Assembly (NCBI GenBank): GCA_026419785.1
Contig: JAODTK010001521.1
Span: forward strand, 177,001-241,000
Direction of reading: 5' to 3'
Length of the DNA: 64,000 nucleotides
Source of the DNA: Sclerodactyla briareus
Lineage: Eukaryota; Echinodermata; Holothuroidea; Dendrochirotida; Sclerodactylidae
A model generated the notes under the pieces. It searched no databases. It saw only the letters and a list, made by a program, of their open reading frames with translations, and was not told the origin of the DNA. The translations under genes were made by a program, and so were the position numbers. Position 1 is the first letter of the stretch, and each line of letters begins with the position of its first letter. This document shows positions 58,909 to 64,000 of the stretch, one piece after another.

Positions 58909-59788
58909 AAAGAACCCTCCAGCTTTAGGTAGGAGTAGGGACTATAATGAAGTCATTCTGTTCAGTCCTTTGGAAGTGTTTTCCAAAGCAGACGAAACCT
59001 TCTCTCTCTTCTGTCTGTCTGTTGTTGGGCGGTTCTGGACTAGTGATGTTGTGTATATTTTGAATTACTCCTTTCCACTCCCGTTTAGTAAAAGCAAAAC
59101 AGACAAGACAAGAAGAACGATACAATGGGGGCAATTATGGACAGTTGGCAGAATACCACAGGCTCGAATGCAGAGGTCACTGAATGGGACCTAATATCGG
59201 TCGAAGATTCAGTGGGATTGGGTGTGAACGAGGCCAACATACAAGGGTATAAATAGTTTTATTCACTCAGGTCCAGAGGAAAGGATTATACCTTAGAGGA
59301 TAATCCATCTCGAGTAAAGGCCGCGTGAATGATAAATAGAGATCATCTGCGAAGGTGGCCACACATGTTAAGAAAGATTCGGAAGTATACCGTACCCTAT
59401 GGTGACAAAACTCTTCGCATATCGGTCAACGAATGTGAACAACACTGGGAGGTTAAGACCGACATTTATAGCGAAATATAGGCGATAGTGACGAGGTAAT
59501 CGTTAAAGAGTCTCATAACGAAATAAATGTGGGATTATCGAATCTCTTGTCTCTTTTTATCTCCCTCTGGACAGTGCAGGTGTCGAGCACAGGTTGCGCT
59601 TGCGCAGGATTTCGCCAGAACGGTTCCTAACCTGAAAATGACGGTCACGAGTTCAAAAGAAGAGTTGGAAAACAGGACCTACAATATAATGCTATGTGAG
59701 CGCTGAGCATCGTGAGGGTGAAACGTGATGAGAGAAATGGAGAGTTAGCGGGCGTGAAACACAGCGTGGGCGACTGGTAGAGTTAGAC
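58909..59788. other. No gene seen
   Basis: A plus frame (58832-59194) crosses the G-rich block and is not recognised. Confidence 0.5.
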
Positions 59789-59886
59789 TATATTATTATT
59801 CTCATTATCATTATTATTAATATTAGTATTTTATATTATTATATTATTATTATTATTTATTATTATTATAGTAGTATATTATTTTT
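59789..59886. repeat. (ATT)n microsatellite
   Basis: ATT/TTA triplets with phase breaks. Confidence 0.96.
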
Positions 59887-60839
59887 GGAAAACTGTTCAA
59901 GCTCGGCACGATGTGACTCCGTTCCGAATTTAACACACCAATTCGTGTATTCGTAGCTAATGTTGTATGGTCCGTTTATCCCCTCCACTTTTCAATTTCC
60001 CATATACCTGTATACCTTCCTCGTGACATGCGAATACGTAACTGGCGGCTTGAAAAACATACAATGGAATATTTCGTCCCATAAAACCAATAATGACAAA
60101 TTTCATAAGCCTTAGTCTCAAACGTTTTAGTCTCAGCTCACTTCCTTGGATAATCTCATTCATTGGGTCTACTGAGCTAGGAAGATGATGTCGGTAAGTG
60201 GTGTTGCATTGGCGGATGGAGACACTCCGATACCATAACAAAGTTGAAGTGAAGAATGGCTTACAAACCAGTGAATCCAACATATTTTTGCGTAGTCTGT
60301 ATTATTTTTTGAGTCGGATGTTATATACTTTCTTGAGACGCGGACGGATACTGAGGCAGGTGACTTAGACATAACTTCCCTTTTACAGAACAAAAGGCAC
60401 TCCCTGATTCAGTTTAATAGATGATGGAATAATAGCAGTCGTGATGAAAACGAATGGGGAGAGGGTCGTGATGAAAGATTTGAGTAGTACACTGTTAACA
60501 GTTGCTGTAGAACTGCGGTAGAGTTGTCAGTAATTTATTATGAATTTACTATGAATTGCCAGTGACTTACGTAAAGTCTACAAGTATACTAGAGAGTTCA
60601 CAGTAAATCACGTCTGTTGTAAAATTCCAAAGTGAACTAGGCCCTGATTGTGTGTAAAAATTCAAAATAAAAATTTTCAATGTAAATTTTGTTGTAATTT
60701 ACTGTGGAATTTTAATTTTTCCCGTGAGCACCTCGGGTCGACGACAGAAGGAAGAAACGTGGGGATGAGGAAAAGAAAAATCAACTCAGATCCCCAAAGC
60801 GTTATTATAATTATACCCCCGCGACACTGTAAGTGCCAG
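59887..60839. other. No gene seen; low-complexity stretch
   Basis: At 60525-60720 the phrases TTACTATGAATT, AGTAATTTATTATG, GTAATTTACTGTGG recur without a fixed period. This looks like an old, TTACTGT-rich repeat. Minus ORF 59957-60283 is unrecognised. Confidence 0.45.
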
Positions 60840-61230
60840 AGATATTATGGTTGGGAGTGTAAGACGCCGCTGTCTCCGTCTTCCGCCGCAGCCGGAAACT
60901 CTAGCCGTTCGCGCAATAACTCTTAAACGCGTTATCCGATTGATCTGAAAATTGGTACACCATGTCCGCCCTAGTAAAATCTTGGATGAGTTCGAAAGTG
61001 GGCATTATTGCATGTCTGCTACGCTCTACTTTGCTAGTTTTACGCGAAAATACTGGAGTGATGTCCATGACCCCGGAGGTCAAATTTGCATGTTTTTTGT
61101 TTTGTTTTTCGCAAAAGTACAGAGTTTTGTCCGATTCACACAAAACATATCTGGGTTTTTTTTGTGGTGGGTGGGCCCTGGGGACGAAACTTGTCGTATT
61201 TAAACAAAACTTTGGAATGTGGACTACAGT
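60840..61230 (+). repeat. AAACTTGGTG dispersed repeat, copy 3
   Basis: A CpG-rich head (GCCGCTGTCTCCGTC) precedes TTATCCGATTGATCTGAAAA, GATGAGTTCGAAAGTGGGCA and CCCGGAGGTCAAATTTGCAT, as in copy 1. The open frame 60962-61609 (215 codons, the longest here) begins in this repeat, so it is not evidence for a gene. Confidence 0.78.
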
Positions 61231-62309
61231 GGAACTGAACAACAAGTATGGCGTAGGGCAAGTCACTGGAGTTATTCGATATAAATTTAACGTGCTTCCT
61301 TTAAACAGGCCACGACGGTTGTTTCTGCGGATATTATACGGCACATGGTCTAGTTCAAAAATGAGAACCCGCGAAATCCCGCCATATTTCACTGCAGGGA
61401 ACTACATGCATTTGGGCAGTACATTCAGTATAAATACTGCTTATTTTTGTAGTTATTTGATAGCCTACCGTATGTTATTTCCGAGAGAGTCGTATTTAGT
61501 TGAATGCCGAATTGGTAATATGAATTCGTTAGTATTTCGTGTCCAAACAATATACGAATTTAGAGGTAGCGTCAGCTTGCTGATTACGCATATTCTAAGA
61601 AGATCCTGATCGCTTCCGTTTGTCCCATCGTAAACAATCATCATTGGTTACTCCTTCCTCGTGCCGAAGAGCTTGTTTATATTAAAGGAATATAGCTTTG
61701 TCGCACTAGAGTCAAATAGGGAGCTTAAATAAAAAATTCCCTTCAGGAGGATTATATTCTATCCATTAGATATTGAAAATGCGGCCCATGGCGAAAGGTT
61801 GGGAGTAGAACCCCTAGTGGCATTCGGCCAGTACTTAGGGAACTTCATATACGTGTGGCTGTCGTGGCTTTCGTGCTCCCCATCATGGCTTCAATTCATT
61901 TCACCATTAATGTTTACGCAGCATTACGGTTATTACAGCGTGGGTATTGATTGGTTTTGACATTGGCCAGTCAAATTTTTTTAACATTGTGTTGCATATT
62001 GTTAGAATAGAAATTTCCTAAATTCCTCCTCTTTTTAGGAGTCGCAATATAGAGATGAACCTTGAAAACTACCGGAGAGGGACCTCAACCTCATCATCAC
62101 AATCCTTACCCTGGCTTTGGAATGTCAATTCTACAAAAATGGAACGAAAAAAAGACAACTGGGGTTTACCAGAGATGAATTCGACACTAAAAAGTGACTT
62201 CCTCGTAACGAGTTCAATCTCCAGTAAAATTCTCCTAAACCATACATAACTGATCGAAAGACGCGGTACCATCTGGTAACAACCGCATTGTAACAACTAC
62301 GCGACGTCT
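61231..62309. other. No gene seen
   Basis: ATGCGGCCCATGG at 61779-61791 also occurs at 26598-26610, perhaps one end of another repeat. ORF 62055-62249 is unrecognised. Confidence 0.45.
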
Positions 62310-62470
62310 GCATGACCGTTGCGATAAAATTGACCAAGTACAATTTGAGATCGATACGATATATCGTCACGATGATATGTCAATGATTTAGTTCCGTATA
62401 CCGTGATGCGATTTTACCGTCGTGTCATCATGTGAAACGGAACCGTTCATCGTGCGCCTGGTATAACGAG
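62310..62470 (+). repeat. Palindromic dispersed repeat, copy D
   Basis: CGATATATCGTCACGATGAT, ATGTCAATGATTTAG, CGTATACCGTGATGCGAT and CATGTGAAACGGAACCG follow the order of copy B. Contains the perfect palindrome ACGATATATCGT. Confidence 0.6.
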
Positions 62471-64000
62471 ACGATATCGCCTATGTAATTCATCCAGGCC
62501 TATATAATTTGTTGTTTTTTTCAAGTACTCATTTTCGTTCCGTACTATTAAGTTAGATTTAGTAGTTCAGTCACTTCAGTGAATCGCCACGGGTCCGTTT
62601 TTTTGCGAAGATGACAACTGGCGACACTCTTGATGTACCAGTTCAGAGCTAGCCCCGACAATCCAACGATAACATCCTATACTTAATTGGGGCTGCATGT
62701 CGAATTTGAGATAACAATACGTCATGTTCATGTAACTTTGCTATGTCTACTTGCGAGGCATGTACAAACGACTTTTGGCATCAATTCCCTACCGTACCGT
62801 CCTCTCATCTTATCCAGCTATTGAATTAGCCCCTGTATAAACCATCCTGCAGTGCAGGTCCTTTATAATATAATGGCTCATGGTTCAGAATGATATGCTG
62901 GTCGGAGGAAATAGTAACTAATGTCGGACATCGTCAGTATGTCTGCTAACTTTTAATTGTATTAGAACATGGAATACTATAGCGACCATAGGCCTTTATA
63001 CCATGCTTAATTGATGAGGTAAGAGCACATCGACTAACCAGTTCACCTTTGCTAAATGCGGGGAAAAGTCTCCACGTCATCAGCGTTAACGCCTCTGCCG
63101 CCGTGCCTACGAGCGGCAGTATATACGCTGCATGGTATGGGTAGGTCATAGTCAGCCTATAACCGTTACTGCGAAGACTGCAAAATATAGTTATAACAGT
63201 TGCTATAGTATCAAAAGTCACCCACGCCCAAAATTATTGGCCTATAAAAAAGTGGACCAAAAACTTCCTCTTGGATTTAGATACAGGATACTGGCATTAA
63301 CGTATTTGCCAATAATACAAATCAACCCAAATAAAAACTAATCTTGGTAGCTGGGATTAGAACCGAGATGAATATGACGCTCGGCGTGTCAATTTCCAAT
63401 GTCGTGACAACCTGTTAATAATATATCACGAGGGGACGAATTGCGATGATTCGTGTAAGACTTTCCTCCTTATTCACCTAAATGTCGCGGCTACCGAGAT
63501 TATGGGGTAATATAGTTATATTAACAAGGAAAATTTTAATCATACTTTATCTGCGTTCGTTTGCCTCCCTTGTTCGAGCAATTGGCGGTTCCGGTGCGGA
63601 TGAATCGCCCCATGATACGTCACTGCTCGTGTGTGGCCACCTCGTTAGCTCAGTTAACACTGGTGTAGTACGTCACAAAATTTGATCAGCAAACCGAAAA
63701 AAGAAGAGAGAAAAAAAAAAAACACTAAACACTAACATGACAAATACACTTGTTTCCAAGCTTCCTTGGAGAAAAACGTTCACCCTGTCCCTCAGCTCAT
63801 ATATACCCTTGCAGATAAAAGATTATTATTTTAACCAGCTGGAAAGTTCAACATTTGACATACAACATTACAACAGTCGACTCAATACGCGTTGACGATA
63901 GTATACACTGGGCAATGTGTCCTGAGAATGCAGAGGCCTCACTGCCGCGCATGTCAACGCGCTTCCCAGCCTGAAGGGGTTAATCACAAGGCCACTAAAT
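62471..64000. other. No gene seen; weak tRNA-like patch
   Basis: On the minus strand 63345-63420, GGTTCTAATCC is one base from a Pol III B box, and the surrounding order resembles a SINE head. No A box is clear. A13-type A tract at 63709-63721. ORFs here (62946-63221, 63132-63341, 63482-63685) are unrecognised. Confidence 0.4.

Noticed and set aside
60962-61609. Longest open frame (215 codons) as a protein-coding gene
   Set aside because: Its first ~90 codons lie in a dispersed repeat also present at 33395-33800, which is read in other frames there. No domain, Kozak context or splice signals support it.
63640-63665. tRNA gene starting at CTCGTTAGCTCAGTTAACACTGG
   Set aside because: The D-arm resembles a tRNA A box, but no B box or pairing acceptor follows within 80 bases.
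1-64000. Bacterial or phage origin
   Set aside because: Very low coding density, abundant microsatellites, LINE and SINE relics, and no operon structure are incompatible with it.

Overview
The window reads as non-coding, repeat-dense DNA from a eukaryote, most likely a marine invertebrate. It has no operons, no dense long ORFs, no ribosome-binding sites and no bacterial RNA genes. Instead there are dead LINE retrotransposons, tRNA-derived SINE-like pieces, short inverted-repeat elements, many microsatellites and long mononucleotide tracts. An echinoderm or another marine deuterostome is my guess from the style of the repeats (GACCTYGAATGACCTT blocks, CAGTGGCGTA-type ends). That is an impression, not a demonstration. 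No host gene can be called with confidence. The only small ORF that looks gene-like is at 23801-23992 on the plus strand: a strong Kozak context, a hydrophobic N-terminus and 63 codons.

Layout. 0.3-3.8 kb: a palindrome-rich dispersed repeat, then a nearly full-length but broken LINE (endonuclease, reverse transcriptase, 3' A-rich tail). 4.8-9.6 kb: AT satellite, a 0.2-kb foldback element, a minus-strand LINE fragment, an (AAT)n tract, a possible Penelope-like scrap and a sharp 78-nt hairpin. 10-24 kb: GACCTT-type repeat, microsatellites, a ~250-bp CAGTG...CACTG element with G/C tracts, a SINE-like core, a 16-bp minisatellite and the candidate small ORF. 24.5-28.4 kb: long (TA)n, six copies of a 124-bp tandem repeat, and a ~80-bp minisatellite split by about 0.9 kb that contains the C-terminal end of another LINE. 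29.8-35.8 kb: a 0.4-kb element with ~50-bp terminal inverted repeats, a tRNA-like SINE head, a dispersed AAACTTGGTG repeat and a second copy of the first LINE family. 38.5-42.1 kb: a second CAGTG...CACTG element, a ~140-bp periodic array, (CATA)n and a 133-bp MITE. 47.7-51.4 kb: a third LINE copy and a SINE with a tRNA-like head. 53-58 kb: two inverted copies of an element made of ~21-bp repeats around a conserved perfect hairpin, flanking a G-rich strand-biased block and a ~150-bp periodic array. 59.8-62.5 kb: (ATT)n, a third AAACTTGGTG repeat and the fourth copy of the palindromic repeat.

The pieces do not form a pathway. They record successive transposition and tandem expansion. The best leads are the paired hairpin/21-bp element (53.2 and 57.8 kb), the four-copy palindromic repeat, the family with poly-G/poly-C-bearing ends, the SINE core shared by 18.3 and 51.0 kb, and the small ORF at 23.8 kb. 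Several frameshifts and indels, especially inside the 124-bp array, look like lost single bases in short runs, so some damage may be consensus error in a long-read assembly.
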